Source of the DNA: Jiangella endophytica | GTDB taxonomy: Bacteria; Actinomycetota; Actinomycetes; Jiangellales; Jiangellaceae | Reading direction: 5' to 3' | Assembly (NCBI RefSeq): GCF_003427025.1 | Contig: NZ_QVAI01000019.1 | Coordinates: 94,301-158,300, forward strand | DNA length: 64,000 bases | Shown here: positions 42,615 through 51,530 of the stretch, in pieces | Layout of the letters: each line of letters starts with the position of its first letter | Numbering within the stretch: position 1 is the stretch's first letter | Translations under genes and position numbers: made by a program | The notes under the pieces: generated by a model | What the model saw: only the letters and a program-made list of their open reading frames with translations | The model's database searches: none | What the model was told of the DNA's origin: nothing

Positions 42615-42840
42615 CGAGCTTGAAGGCGCTGTTCATGACGGCCGAGGCGTCGGCCCACGTGGGCAGTGCGTCGATCTCGATGATGGTGCGGCGGAGAGGT
42701 TCGGTGTCGTACAGTTCGACCCGCCAGCCGTTGCTGCCGTGGTCGAGGATCCCCCGGATCACCTTGGGTCCCTTCTCGTAAAAGTGTTTCTGCGGTATGG
42801 CCAAAGTGAAGTCTGTCACTTTCCGCACGCCATGTCGCAT
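42607..42840 (-). CDS. Small hypothetical protein, 77 residues
   Basis: The peptide contains VTDFTLAIPQKHFYEKGPKV, ILDHGSNGWRVELYDTEPLR and TIIEIDALPTWADA. It looks like a compact alpha/beta domain and has normal GC-rich codon use, so it is probably real. It overlaps cimA by eight bases at their 3' ends. A GTG at 42819 (VTDFTLAIPQ) is an alternative start. No function is recognised. Confidence 0.65.
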   Translation of the reverse strand: MRHGVRKVTDFTLAIPQKHFYEKGPKVIRGILDHGSNGWRVELYDTEPLRRTIIEIDALPTWADASAVMNSAFKLVS

Positions 42841-42865
42841 CGAAATACGGCGAGTCGACCAAGAT

Positions 42866-42910
42866 CAGCCGTTCGGCCGACGGGCATACCGTGTGTCGGC
42901 CGAACGGCTG
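42866..42910 (-). terminator. 16-pair inverted repeat, probable terminator
   Basis: CAGCCGTTCGGCCGAC (42866-42881) and GTCGGCCGAACGGCTG (42895-42910) are perfectly complementary with a 13-base loop. It lies just after the stop of the SRPBCC gene on the minus strand and is probably its terminator, though no T-tract follows. Confidence 0.6.
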
Positions 42911-42929
42911 CGCAGCGGTCGAGCGGGTC

Positions 42930-43448
42930 TCAGCCGGCCAGCGGAGCGCCGGTCTCGAGCAGGCTCTTGAGGTCGCTGAGCACCCAGGCGTGCCCGCCGC
43001 CGGCGCCCTCGGCCTCGTTGTCGCCGCGCGACAGAGCGGCCAGCAGCGGCGCGCCCGCCAGCTCGTGCGTCACCGTCAGCGAGCTGGACTTCCCGTCCGG
43101 TGCGGGCGAGATCTCGTGCGTGATACGGGTGAAGCCCTCGGCCGCCATGCCCGGGTCCATGAGCATCCGGAACGTGGTCACCAGGCGCCTCGGTGGCTCG
43201 GCCTCGATGACCTCGCCGTCGACGATGACGTCGGGGCACGGGAAGCCCTGCGCCTCCGCGGCAGCTTTGAACTCCGGCGTCGGCGCGACGGTGTAGGCGC
43301 CGCCCGGGCGCAGGTCGTAGCTGGCCAGGCCCGTGTAGCCGTACCGTGCCGTCCACTCCGGCTTCGTGATGGCGTCCCAGATCGCCTCCGGAGTCGCCTT
43401 GATGTAGATGCGGTACACCTGGGTGGTGGTCTGCGTCGCGGTGGTCAT
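42930..43448 (-). CDS. SRPBCC/AHSA1-like domain protein
   Basis: The 172-residue protein has the START-like AHSA1 pattern: VYRIYIKATPEAIWDAITKPEWTARYGY, SYDLRPGGAYTV, and a closing HAWVLSDLKSLLETG helix. Such proteins bind hydrophobic ligands or act as Hsp90-like co-chaperones. It is co-transcribed with an ArsR regulator (start and stop overlap by four bases), a very common pair in actinomycetes. The ligand is unknown. Confidence 0.88.
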   Translation of the reverse strand: MTTATQTTTQVYRIYIKATPEAIWDAITKPEWTARYGYTGLASYDLRPGGAYTVAPTPEFKAAAEAQGFPCPDVIVDGEVIEAEPPRRLVTTFRMLMDPGMAAEGFTRITHEISPAPDGKSSSLTVTHELAGAPLLAALSRGDNEAEGAGGGHAWVLSDLKSLLETGAPLAG

Positions 43449-43762
43449 GATTCGTCCTCCAGTTCGGCCTTGAGCTCCAGGAGCGCCGCGGTGTGGCGCT
43501 CGGTGTACTTGTCGATCCACCGGTCGTGGATCTCGCGGATCGGCACCGGGTTGAGGAAGTGCAACTTCTCTCGCCCCGACCTGCGGGTGACCACGAGGTT
43601 CGCCTCTTCCAGCACGCGCAGGTGCTTCATGACGCCGAAGCGGCTCATCTCCAGCTCGGACTCCAGCTCGGTCAGCGTGCGGCCGTCACGCGTGAACAGC
43701 AGGTCGAGCAGGAACCGCCGCGTGGGATCGGCGAGTGCCTTGAAGACCCGGTCGTCGTTCAT
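43445..43762 (-). CDS. ArsR family regulator
   Basis: The 105-residue winged-helix protein has VFKALADPTRRFLLDLLFTRDG, the recognition helix region LESELEMSRFGVMKHLRVLEEANLV and a basic wing TRRSGREKLHFLN. There are no metal-binding Cys motifs, so it belongs to the group paired with SRPBCC proteins. A perfect inverted repeat sits 15 bases ahead of its start and should be its operator. Confidence 0.9.
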   Translation of the reverse strand: MNDDRVFKALADPTRRFLLDLLFTRDGRTLTELESELEMSRFGVMKHLRVLEEANLVVTRRSGREKLHFLNPVPIREIHDRWIDKYTERHTAALLELKAELEDES

Positions 43763-43776
43763 GGCTGGAACGATAG

Positions 43777-43792
43777 GTGACCAAAAGGTCAC
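43777..43792 (-). promoter_or_regulatory. ArsR operator
   Basis: GTGACC (43777-43782) and GGTCAC (43787-43792) flank AAAA in the promoter region of the ArsR-SRPBCC pair. Self-repression by the ArsR protein is inferred. Confidence 0.6.
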
Positions 43793-43896
43793 ATGTCAAT
43801 CCCTTCACACCGGCCGACGACGGTGCAATGCTGCGAACAGGGGAAACGTCAGGCGGCCCGGTGCCGCACGGCCCGGGCCAGGCTCACAGGGGGGCG

Positions 43897-45354
43897 ATGG
43901 CCATGCCGGACGACGAGGACGCGACGGGTACCCGGCTCATCGAGCGGCCGTTCGAGAACCCGCACGCCGGCGATCCGGTCCTGGGACCGGCATACGCCGG
44001 CGGCTACAAGGAGGGCGCGTTCGGCGACCACACGCTGGACAACAACCCGGCGGGCGAGCCGGGCCCGGCCACGGAGGCGTTCAACGAGGGCTTCGACGAC
44101 GGCATCGCCCGGTTCGAGGCCTACAAGAAGGGGTTCAAGCGCGGCATCACCGTAGGCCTGCGCGGTATGACGACCGACGACTTCGTCCCGCCGCCACTGG
44201 GCACCGAGCATGTCGAGGACCTGAAGGCGGCCTGGCTGGAGGGCCGGACCGACGGCCTCGGGGTGGCCCGGATCGTGCGCGACGGCATCGAGGCCAAGGC
44301 CCTGGAATCGCCGGACTTCGACGAGCCCTCGGGGCCGATCCACTCGACGGGGCTGGGCAGCCTCGGCCGGCTCTACTCGCAGGAGTACCAGGGGGGACGG
44401 GCGATCTACTTCATCCACCCGTCCGGGCAGTCGTTCGCGATCGACGCGCCGATCTTCGCGGAGTACAAGAAGCTCGGCGAGCTCGGCAGCTTCCTGGGCC
44501 GGCCGCTCGCCGGCACGAAGCGGGTGTCCGACGGCCGCGGCAAGGTCACCGAGTTCGAGAACGGCACCATGTACTCGACCGAGGACACCGGGGCGCACGA
44601 GGTGCACGGGAAGATCGGCGCCAAGTGGAAGGAGCTGGGCGGGCCCACGGGCGACCTCGGCTACCCGACCAGCAACGAGCAGTTCGAGCGGGCCGACCGC
44701 GGCAAGGTGAACACCTTCGAGCACGGCGACATCTACCTCTGGGACGACATCGGCGTGCAGGTGGTCCGCAGCATCCAGGTCCGCTACCGGGGGCAGAACT
44801 GCTTCGCCGAGTCCGACGAGCTTTCGGCGCAGGACGAGACCTACATCGTCGCCACGGCCGTCGGGCCGAACCGGGACGCCACCGTCTCCGTCCGGTCGCC
44901 GGTCATCGACGTCGACGCCGGCGGGTCGTTCCCGGACGCCATGGTCGTCTACCAGGGGCCGCCGGCCGGGATCGGCGCGCTCACGGTCACGATGGCCGAG
45001 CACGACAGCGGGAACCCGGACGAGTACCGCGGCCAGATCGAGGCCGGTGTGCGCCTGGCGATGAACGGCCTCGCCGCCGCCGTCGCCGCGACCGGCGTCG
45101 GGCTCACCGTCAGCGGCATCGCCCTGGCCCTGGCCAACGTGGGCGCCGGGCCGATCGCCAACGCCATCAACGACGCCATCGACAGCGGCGACGACACGAT
45201 CGGCACGGCCGTGTTCCCGCTGGCGCCCAAGGCCCTGATCGGCCTCGCTCAGGCGCCGCGGCAGCGCGAGCGCGACGTCGAGTTCCACCTCGCGACGCCG
45301 CTGCTCACCGGGGAGGGAGCGTACAAGGCCTACTTCGACGTGACCTTCGGCTGA
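43897..45354 (+). CDS. LGFP-repeat protein of unknown function
   Basis: The 485-residue protein has an N-terminal charged region rich in Gly/Phe/Glu (AYAGGYKEGAFGDHTLDNNP, GFDDGIARFEAYKKGFKRG). Two to three LGFP-type units follow (about residues 175-285; ELGSFLGRPLAGTKRVSDGRG, ELGGPTGDLGYPTSNEQFER). A beta-rich domain and an Ala/Gly-rich hydrophobic helix near residue 390 complete it. LGFP repeats are usually cell-wall linked, but no signal peptide is seen. ATGs at 43897 and 43903 follow AGGGGGG. Role unknown. Confidence 0.75.
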   Translation: MAMPDDEDATGTRLIERPFENPHAGDPVLGPAYAGGYKEGAFGDHTLDNNPAGEPGPATEAFNEGFDDGIARFEAYKKGFKRGITVGLRGMTTDDFVPPPLGTEHVEDLKAAWLEGRTDGLGVARIVRDGIEAKALESPDFDEPSGPIHSTGLGSLGRLYSQEYQGGRAIYFIHPSGQSFAIDAPIFAEYKKLGELGSFLGRPLAGTKRVSDGRGKVTEFENGTMYSTEDTGAHEVHGKIGAKWKELGGPTGDLGYPTSNEQFERADRGKVNTFEHGDIYLWDDIGVQVVRSIQVRYRGQNCFAESDELSAQDETYIVATAVGPNRDATVSVRSPVIDVDAGGSFPDAMVVYQGPPAGIGALTVTMAEHDSGNPDEYRGQIEAGVRLAMNGLAAAVAATGVGLTVSGIALALANVGAGPIANAINDAIDSGDDTIGTAVFPLAPKALIGLAQAPRQRERDVEFHLATPLLTGEGAYKAYFDVTFG

Positions 45355-45385
45355 CGACGACCGGCCACGGCCGGTCGCCTCGCGT

Positions 45386-47905
45386 CTAGAGGCGGCCGGC
45401 CTCGGTGACGGCGACGACGGGGTAGCCGGCGGCGTTGGACTCGGCGAGGTCGACGACGGCGGTGAAGCCCCAGTCGTGGTCGCCGGCCGGGTCGTCGAGG
45501 ATCTGCCGGACCTCCCAGCGGTCCGGGTGCTCGGTGACGATCAGCATCTTCGCGCCGCGGGCGTCGGGGCCGATGCCGATGTCGGCGTGCTCGTCGAAGT
45601 ACGGCTCCAGCTCGTCCTGCCAGTCCTCGGCGGACCATCCGTCGGCGGAGTCCAGCTCGGCCAGGCCGGTCCAGTTCCGCCGGGCGGCCAGCTCGACCCG
45701 CCGGAACAGCGCGTTGCGGACGCTGACCAGGAACGCCCGCCGGTTCTCGGTGATCGGCCGGGGCGCGTTCTCGACCGGCGCCTCGCCGGTGCCGTCGCCG
45801 TCGAGCGCCGCCGGGTTGCGCAGCGCCTCCCACTCGTCGAGCAGGCTGGAGTCGACCTGGCGGACCAGCTCGCCGAGCCACTCGACGAGGTCGGTCACCT
45901 CCTCGGTGCGCGACTCCTCGGGCACGGTCTGGCGCATGGCACGGTAAGCGTCGGCGAGGTAGCGCAGCACGAGGCCCTCGGAGCGGGCGAGGCTGTAGAA
46001 CGCGACGTACTCACCGAAGCTCATGGCGCGTTCGTAGAGGTCACGGGCGACGGACTTGGGCGACAACTCGTAGTCGCCGACCCACGGGTGGCTCTGCCGG
46101 TAGATCGTGAACGCGGCGTCGAGCAGTTCCTCGAGCGGCTTCGGATGGGTGACGTCCTCGAGCAGCTCCATGCGCTCGTCGTACTCGATGCCCTCGGCCT
46201 TCATCGCGCCGATCGCCTCGCCGCGCGCCTTGTGCTGCTGCGCCGAGAGCACCTGCCGCGGGTCGTCCAGCGTCGCCTCGACGACGGAGAGCAGGTCCAG
46301 CGCGTGCGTCGGCGACTCTGGGTCGAGCAGGTCGAACGCGGCCAGCGCGAACGGCGACAGCGGCTGGTTGAGCGCGAAGTCCGGCTGCAGGTCGACGGTG
46401 AGCCGCACCGTCCGGCCCTCGGCGTCGGGCGGATCGAGCCGTTCGACGACCTGGGCGGAGACCAGCGCCCGGTAGATCGCGATGGCGTCGTGGACGTGCT
46501 TGCGGGTGCGCGACGGCGGCTCGTGGTTGTCGGTGAGCAGCTTGCGCATGTGGGCGAACGCGTCGCCGGGCCGGCTGATGACGCCCAGCACCATGGCGTT
46601 GCTGATCTCGAAGCTGGAGTTCAACGGCTCGGGCTCGGCCGCGATCAGCCGTTCCATGCTGGCCTGGCCCCACGAGACGAACCCTTCGGGGGCTTTCTTG
46701 CGCACCACACGGCGCAGCTTCTTCGGGTCGTCGCCGGCCTTCGCGACCAGCCGCTGGTTCTCGATCTCGTGCTCCGGCGCCTGGACGATCACCTCGCCGA
46801 GGGTGTCGTATCCGGCCCGGCCGGCCCGCCCGGCGATCTGGTGGAACTCGCGGGCGCTCAGCTGCCGCATGCGGACGCCGTCGTACTTGGTGAGGCCGGA
46901 GAAGACGACGGTGCGGATCGGGACGTTGATGCCGACGCCGAGGGTGTCGGTGCCGCAGACCACCTTGAGCAGGCCGGCCTGGGTCAGCCGCTCGACCAGG
47001 CGGCGGTACTTCGGCAGCATGCCGGCGTGGTGCACCCCGATGCCGGCGCGGACCAGCCGCGACAGCACCTTCCCGAACCCGGAGCTGAACCGGAACCCGC
47101 CGATCTCCGCGGCGATGCGGTCGCGCTGCTCGCGGCTGGCGACGTTGACGCTGACCAGCGCCTGGGCGCGTTCGACCGCGGCCGCCTGGGTGAAGTGGAC
47201 GACGTAGACCGGCGCGCGGTGGGTGGAGAGCAGCTCGGCCAGCAGGTCGTGCGCCGGCTCGCGCGAGTACTGGTAGGTCAGGGGCACCGGGCGCTGCGCG
47301 GACGTGACGACGGCGACGTCGCGGCCGGTGCGGCGGCGCAGGTCCTTCTCGAAGAAGGCGACGTCGCCGAGCGTGGCCGACATCAGCAGGAACTGCGCCT
47401 TCGTCAGCTCCAGCAGCGGCACCTGCCAGGCCCAGCCGCGCTGCGGGTCGGAGTAGAAGTGGAACTCGTCCATGACGACCTGGCCGACGTCGGCGTCGTC
47501 GCCGCTGCGCAGGGCGATGTTGGCGAGGATCTCCGCCGTGCAGCAGATGATCGGCGCCGTCGGGTTGACGCTGGAGTCGCCGGTCATCATGCCGACGTTG
47601 GCCGCGCCGAAGATCTCGATCAGCGCGAAGAACTTCTCCGACACCAGCGCCTTGAGCGGCGCCGTGTAGAACGTGCGGCGTCCGTCGGCCAGTGCCGCGA
47701 AGTGCGCCGCGACCGCCACCAGGCTCTTGCCCGACCCCGTCGGCGTGCTGAGGATGACGTGCGAGCCGGAGACCAGCTCGATCAGCGCCTCCTGCTGGGC
47801 CGGGTAGAGGTCGAAGCCGCGTTCGGCGGCCCAGTCGGTGAAGGCGTCGTGGAGGGAGTCCGGATCGTGCTCAGCGCGTTCGAGATACGTCGACAGATCC
47901 GGCAC
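45386..47905 (-). CDS. DEAD/DEAH helicase, DUF3516 type
   Basis: The 839-residue protein is an SF2 helicase. Motif I is STPTGSGKSLVAVAA, motif II MDEFHFY (DEFH), motif III LLMSATLGD, and motifs V/VI appear in GTDTLGVGINVPIRTVVFS and QIAGRAGRAGYDT. The C-terminal half is the DUF3516 region seen in actinomycete proteins related to Ski2/Mtr4 RNA helicases. A role in RNA processing or repair is inferred. It shares 35 bases with the start of the downstream Pr6Pr membrane gene on the same strand. Confidence 0.92.
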   Translation of the reverse strand: MPDLSTYLERAEHDPDSLHDAFTDWAAERGFDLYPAQQEALIELVSGSHVILSTPTGSGKSLVAVAAHFAALADGRRTFYTAPLKALVSEKFFALIEIFGAANVGMMTGDSSVNPTAPIICCTAEILANIALRSGDDADVGQVVMDEFHFYSDPQRGWAWQVPLLELTKAQFLLMSATLGDVAFFEKDLRRRTGRDVAVVTSAQRPVPLTYQYSREPAHDLLAELLSTHRAPVYVVHFTQAAAVERAQALVSVNVASREQRDRIAAEIGGFRFSSGFGKVLSRLVRAGIGVHHAGMLPKYRRLVERLTQAGLLKVVCGTDTLGVGINVPIRTVVFSGLTKYDGVRMRQLSAREFHQIAGRAGRAGYDTLGEVIVQAPEHEIENQRLVAKAGDDPKKLRRVVRKKAPEGFVSWGQASMERLIAAEPEPLNSSFEISNAMVLGVISRPGDAFAHMRKLLTDNHEPPSRTRKHVHDAIAIYRALVSAQVVERLDPPDAEGRTVRLTVDLQPDFALNQPLSPFALAAFDLLDPESPTHALDLLSVVEATLDDPRQVLSAQQHKARGEAIGAMKAEGIEYDERMELLEDVTHPKPLEELLDAAFTIYRQSHPWVGDYELSPKSVARDLYERAMSFGEYVAFYSLARSEGLVLRYLADAYRAMRQTVPEESRTEEVTDLVEWLGELVRQVDSSLLDEWEALRNPAALDGDGTGEAPVENAPRPITENRRAFLVSVRNALFRRVELAARRNWTGLAELDSADGWSAEDWQDELEPYFDEHADIGIGPDARGAKMLIVTEHPDRWEVRQILDDPAGDHDWGFTAVVDLAESNAAGYPVVAVTEAGRL

Positions 47906-48560
47906 GGTCCCCGAGCCTACGGTCGCCGGCCGCGAACAGCCAGCCGACCCCGAGCAGCAGGACGGTGACGCCGGCCGAGTTCAGCAGCGTGCGGCCGTAG
48001 CCCAGCTCCGTCACGTCGATGAACGGGTACGGGTACCAGTCGACGATCTCGCCGCGGATCAGCGTGTAGATCAGCCAGGCGACCGGCCAGACCAGGCACA
48101 GCGCCATGGTGCGGCCGTCGAAGCGCGGCCAGGGCCCGAACAACAGCCAGCCGACGACGTAGAGCAGCGGCGACAGGTAGTGGAAGCCGATGTTCGTGGC
48201 CATCGCGATGCCCTCGAGGTCGACGATCGGCGCCAGCAGCGTGGCGTACACGACGCCGGTGACGCTGATGCCGATCAGCCCGGTGAGGCGCAGCACCCGG
48301 AAGAACCGGCCGTCGCGCCACGGGTCGAGGGCCAGCAGCAGCGCGCCGGCGATGACCAGCAGGTTGCTCTGCACCGTGAAGTAGCTGAAGAAGTTCGCCA
48401 CCCGCAGCGCCGTCGACGGCGGCTCGTCGCCGTCGTGCACCAGCACGTTGTCGCCGTCGAGCACCAGCACGAACTGCACCACCAGCGAGGCCAGCGGGAT
48501 CAGCGCGGTCACGAGGTGCCACCAGCGCGCTGTCGCCGGGTTCTCACGCCACGGTCGCAT
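47871..48560 (-). CDS. Pr6Pr family membrane protein
   Basis: The 229-residue protein has six hydrophobic helices, including WWHLVTALIPLASLVVQFVLV, NFFSYFTVQSNLLVIAGALL and FHYLSPLLYVVGWLLFGP. The FSYFTVQSN and FHYLSP motifs are characteristic of Pr6Pr (FAR-17a/AIG1-like) proteins. Function is unknown; eukaryotic relatives hydrolyse branched fatty-acid esters of hydroxy fatty acids. Its end runs into the start of the helicase, so the two may be co-transcribed. Confidence 0.85.
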   Translation of the reverse strand: MRPWRENPATARWWHLVTALIPLASLVVQFVLVLDGDNVLVHDGDEPPSTALRVANFFSYFTVQSNLLVIAGALLLALDPWRDGRFFRVLRLTGLIGISVTGVVYATLLAPIVDLEGIAMATNIGFHYLSPLLYVVGWLLFGPWPRFDGRTMALCLVWPVAWLIYTLIRGEIVDWYPYPFIDVTELGYGRTLLNSAGVTVLLLGVGWLFAAGDRRLGDRAGSVDVSRTR

Positions 48561-48611
48561 GGTCGGAGCGTAGCGGGGAACAGCCGCGCGTCCGGGCAGG
48601 TTGTTGCGATC

Positions 48612-49658
48612 ATGCATGGTGAGTTCAAGGTGCCGGGCGGCAAACTGGTCGTCGTCGACCTCGACGTGCTCGACGGCGTCATCCGGCATGCGCGCGTCAG
48701 CGGCGACTTCTTCCTCGAGCCCGACGACGCGCTGGAGCGCATCGACGCCGCGCTGGCCGGGGCGCCGGTCTCGCTGTCCGCCGCGGAGCTGGCCGCGCGC
48801 GTCGACGCCGTGCTCGACGGCGTCGTCATGCTCGGGTTCTCCGCCGACGCCGTCGCGGTGGCCGTCCGACGAGCACTCACCGGCGCGACGTCCTGGACCG
48901 ACCACGACTGGCACTTCCTGCACGAGGGCCCGCAGGCGCCGGCGCTGCAGATGGCGCTGGACCAGGTGCTGGCCGAGCAGGTCGGTGCGGGGGAGCGGCC
49001 GCCGACGCTGCGGGTGTGGGAGTGGGCGTCCAACGCGGTGATCATCGGCAGCTTCCAGTCGCTGCGCAACGAGGTCGACCTGGACGGGGCGTCGCGGCAC
49101 GACGTCACGGTCGTGCGGCGCATCAGCGGCGGCGGCGCGATGTTCGTCGAGCCCGGCAACACCATCACCTACTCGCTGTACGTGCCCGAGTCGCTGGTGT
49201 CCGGACTGTCCTTCGTCGACTCCTACGCCTTCCTCGACGAGTGGGTGGTGGCGGCGCTGCGCGACCTCGGCATCGAGGCGACGTACCAGCCGATCAACGA
49301 CATCACCTCGCCGGCCGGGAAGATCGCCGGCGCGGCCCAGAAGCGCCTCGCCGGCGGCGTCGTCCTGCACCACGTCACCATGGCCTACGACATCGACGCG
49401 GCGAAGATGCTGGACGTGCTGCGCATCGGCCGCGAGAAGCTGTCCGACAAGGGCACGAAGAGCGCCAACAAGCGGGTCGACCCGCTGCGGTCGCAGACCG
49501 GCCTGGCGCGGGCCGACGTCATCGACCGCATGGTGGGCACGTTCCGCGCCCGCTACGGCCTCACCGACGACCGGCTCGACGACAAGACGCTGCGGCTGGC
49601 CGACGACCTCGTCGCGTCGAAGTTCGGCACCGGCGACTGGCTCAGCCGCGTGCCGTGA
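48612..49658 (+). CDS. lplA: Lipoate-protein ligase A family protein
   Basis: The 348-residue protein has an N-terminal accessory domain of about 85 residues (HGEFKVPGGKLVVVDLDVLDG ... RIDAALAGAPV) resembling the LplA C-terminal domain but placed first. The ligase domain follows, with VRRISGGGAMFVEPGNTITY and PINDITSPAGKIAGAAQKR carrying the lysine. It attaches lipoate to acyltransferase E2 subunits or the glycine-cleavage H protein. The ATG at 48612 starts directly at the accessory domain. Its 3' end overlaps the convergent glycosylase gene by 17 bases. Confidence 0.88.
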   Translation: MHGEFKVPGGKLVVVDLDVLDGVIRHARVSGDFFLEPDDALERIDAALAGAPVSLSAAELAARVDAVLDGVVMLGFSADAVAVAVRRALTGATSWTDHDWHFLHEGPQAPALQMALDQVLAEQVGAGERPPTLRVWEWASNAVIIGSFQSLRNEVDLDGASRHDVTVVRRISGGGAMFVEPGNTITYSLYVPESLVSGLSFVDSYAFLDEWVVAALRDLGIEATYQPINDITSPAGKIAGAAQKRLAGGVVLHHVTMAYDIDAAKMLDVLRIGREKLSDKGTKSANKRVDPLRSQTGLARADVIDRMVGTFRARYGLTDDRLDDKTLRLADDLVASKFGTGDWLSRVP

Positions 49659-50535
49659 CGGCCGGCACCGCGACCCGGTCGATCGCGGCGAGCAGGCGTT
49701 GGCGCAGCCCCGCGCCGCGCGCCGCGAAGGCGCGCTGTTGTTCGACGTAGTGGCGCTTGCCCTCGGTGGTCTCGATGCGGACCGGCTCGAACCCGAGGTC
49801 CGCCAGGTCGTACGGCGAGGCGCGCATGTCGAGCTCGCGGATCTCCGCGGCCAGCTCGAACGCGTCGGCCACCAGCTCCGACGGCACCAGCGGCACCAGC
49901 TTGTAGGCCCACTTGTAGAGGTCCATGCCGGCGTGCAGGCAGCCGGGCTGCTCCAGTGCCGGCTGCAGCTCGCGCGTCGGCGTCACCGCGTTCAACGGCC
50001 GGGCCGCGTCGGTGAAGAAGCGGAACGCGTCGAAGTGCGAGCACCTGATCTGGTGCGCCTCGACCACCTCGTCGGTGCCGTCGTGGCCGAGCCGCAGCGG
50101 GTACGCCTCGTGCCGCACGTCGCCGGGGCGGGTGCGGTAGACCATGGCCCACTCGTGCAGCCCGAAGCAGCCGGTGTGCGCCGGCCGCGACGCGGTCGCC
50201 GTCAGCAGTGAGCGCACCCACTCGACGGTGGCGGCGCGCTTGCGCACCACGGCGTCGCCGACGGTGACGCCGCCGCGCCCGGTGACATAGCCCGCCCACT
50301 CAGCGTGCGGCGGCGACCCGCCCAGCACGACGCCCGCGCCCGGGTGCCAGCGCCGCAGCTGGGCGGGCTTGAAGCTGTAGTAGGTGAAGAGGAAGTCGTG
50401 GACGGGGTGCGGCACGCCCGCCCGCCGCCGCGACAGGTGCGCCCCGACGAGCGCGTCGACGCGCGCCTCGTGGGCGAGCAATCGTGCGCGCCACTGCCGC
50501 TCCGCCAGGATCACGGTCCCAGCGTACGAACTCAC
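49642..50535 (-). CDS. 3-methyladenine DNA glycosylase family protein (name by family only)
   Basis: The 297-residue protein belongs to an actinomycete family usually named 3-methyladenine DNA glycosylase. Characteristic segments are HDFLFTYYSFKPAQLRRWHP, HTGCFGLHEWAMVYR and QPGCLHAGMDLYKWAYKLVP. It shows no helix-hairpin-helix or AAG motif, so the enzymatic label is unproven. A GTG at 50535 overlaps the TRAP lipoprotein stop (GTGA); a GTG at 50514 is also possible. Confidence 0.75.
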   Translation of the reverse strand: MSSYAGTVILAERQWRARLLAHEARVDALVGAHLSRRRAGVPHPVHDFLFTYYSFKPAQLRRWHPGAGVVLGGSPPHAEWAGYVTGRGGVTVGDAVVRKRAATVEWVRSLLTATASRPAHTGCFGLHEWAMVYRTRPGDVRHEAYPLRLGHDGTDEVVEAHQIRCSHFDAFRFFTDAARPLNAVTPTRELQPALEQPGCLHAGMDLYKWAYKLVPLVPSELVADAFELAAEIRELDMRASPYDLADLGFEPVRIETTEGKRHYVEQQRAFAARGAGLRQRLLAAIDRVAVPAVTARG

Positions 50536-51530
50536 TCCAGTTCGTCGAGTGCCTGCTCCGCGCCCGGGTGCAGCGGGATCGGGTCGATCTCCGTCGCCAC
50601 CGACACGTCGATGTCGGCGGCCGCCGCGTGCACCGAGGTCAGCGCCTCGACGTTGTCGTAGACCAGCTTGGTCAGCGCGCACGCCGTCCCGTCGTCGAGG
50701 TCGTCGCGGACCATCAGGACGTTCGGCACCACGATCGTCGGCACCGCGGCGTTCGTGCCGTACGTCTCGGCCGGGATCTCGCCCTCGGAGTACACCGGGT
50801 TGATCTCCTGCAGGGCCGGCAGCAGCGGTGTGATGTCGACGAAGGCGATGTCGTCGCCGAGCGACGTGAACAGGTCGGTCATCGCGGCGGTCGGGAGGCC
50901 GCCGGACCACACGAGGCCGTCGATCGAGCCGTCCTTCATGCCGTCGACGGTCTTGGTGAGGTCGAGGCGCTGCGCCTGCACGTCGCTCGCCGGATCCAGG
51001 CCGGCCGCCTCGAGCAGCCGGTGCGCGATGACCTCGGTGCCGGAGTTCGGCGACCCGGTCGAGATGGTCTTGCCGGCCATGTCCTCGATCGACGTGATGC
51101 CGGCGTCCGCGCGCACGACCACCTGCGTGTAGTTGGGGTAGATGCGCCCGAGCGCCGACACCGGCTGCGCCTCGTCGAACGCGCCGGCGCCCTGCGTGGC
51201 GTCGGCGGCGGTGTCGGCCAGCGAGAACGCGAGGTCGTAGTCGCCGGCCACGAGTTGCTGGATGTTCTGCACCGACGCCCCGGTCTCGGCGGCGGTCGCG
51301 GTGATGTCGGTCTGGTCGCCGATCAGCTGCGCCAGGCCACCGCCGAGCACGTAGTAGACGCCGGTGGAGTTGCCGGTCGCGATGGTCATCCGGCCCGAGC
51401 CGGCCTCGCAGGCGGCCGCGTCGCCGCCGTCGTCGCTAGGGGAGGTGGTCTGGCGGCCGCCGCAGGCGGACACCGCCAGGCCGGTCGCGAGCAATCCCAC
51501 CACCAGCCGGGTGACGACGCGAGTTCTCAT
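50532..51530 (-). CDS. TAXI-type TRAP transporter solute-binding lipoprotein
   Basis: The 332-residue protein has a lipoprotein signal (RLVVGLLATGLAVSACGG) and the TAXI pattern: MTIATGNSTGVYYVLGGGLAQLI, ATAAETGASVQNIQQLVAGDYDLAF and GKTISTGSPNSGTEVIAHRLL. It captures a dicarboxylate-like or amino-acid-like substrate outside the cell and passes it to the membrane subunit. It overlaps the upstream permease gene by four bases (ATGA), so the two form one unit. Confidence 0.92.
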   Translation of the reverse strand: MRTRVVTRLVVGLLATGLAVSACGGRQTTSPSDDGGDAAACEAGSGRMTIATGNSTGVYYVLGGGLAQLIGDQTDITATAAETGASVQNIQQLVAGDYDLAFSLADTAADATQGAGAFDEAQPVSALGRIYPNYTQVVVRADAGITSIEDMAGKTISTGSPNSGTEVIAHRLLEAAGLDPASDVQAQRLDLTKTVDGMKDGSIDGLVWSGGLPTAAMTDLFTSLGDDIAFVDITPLLPALQEINPVYSEGEIPAETYGTNAAVPTIVVPNVLMVRDDLDDGTACALTKLVYDNVEALTSVHAAAADIDVSVATEIDPIPLHPGAEQALDELE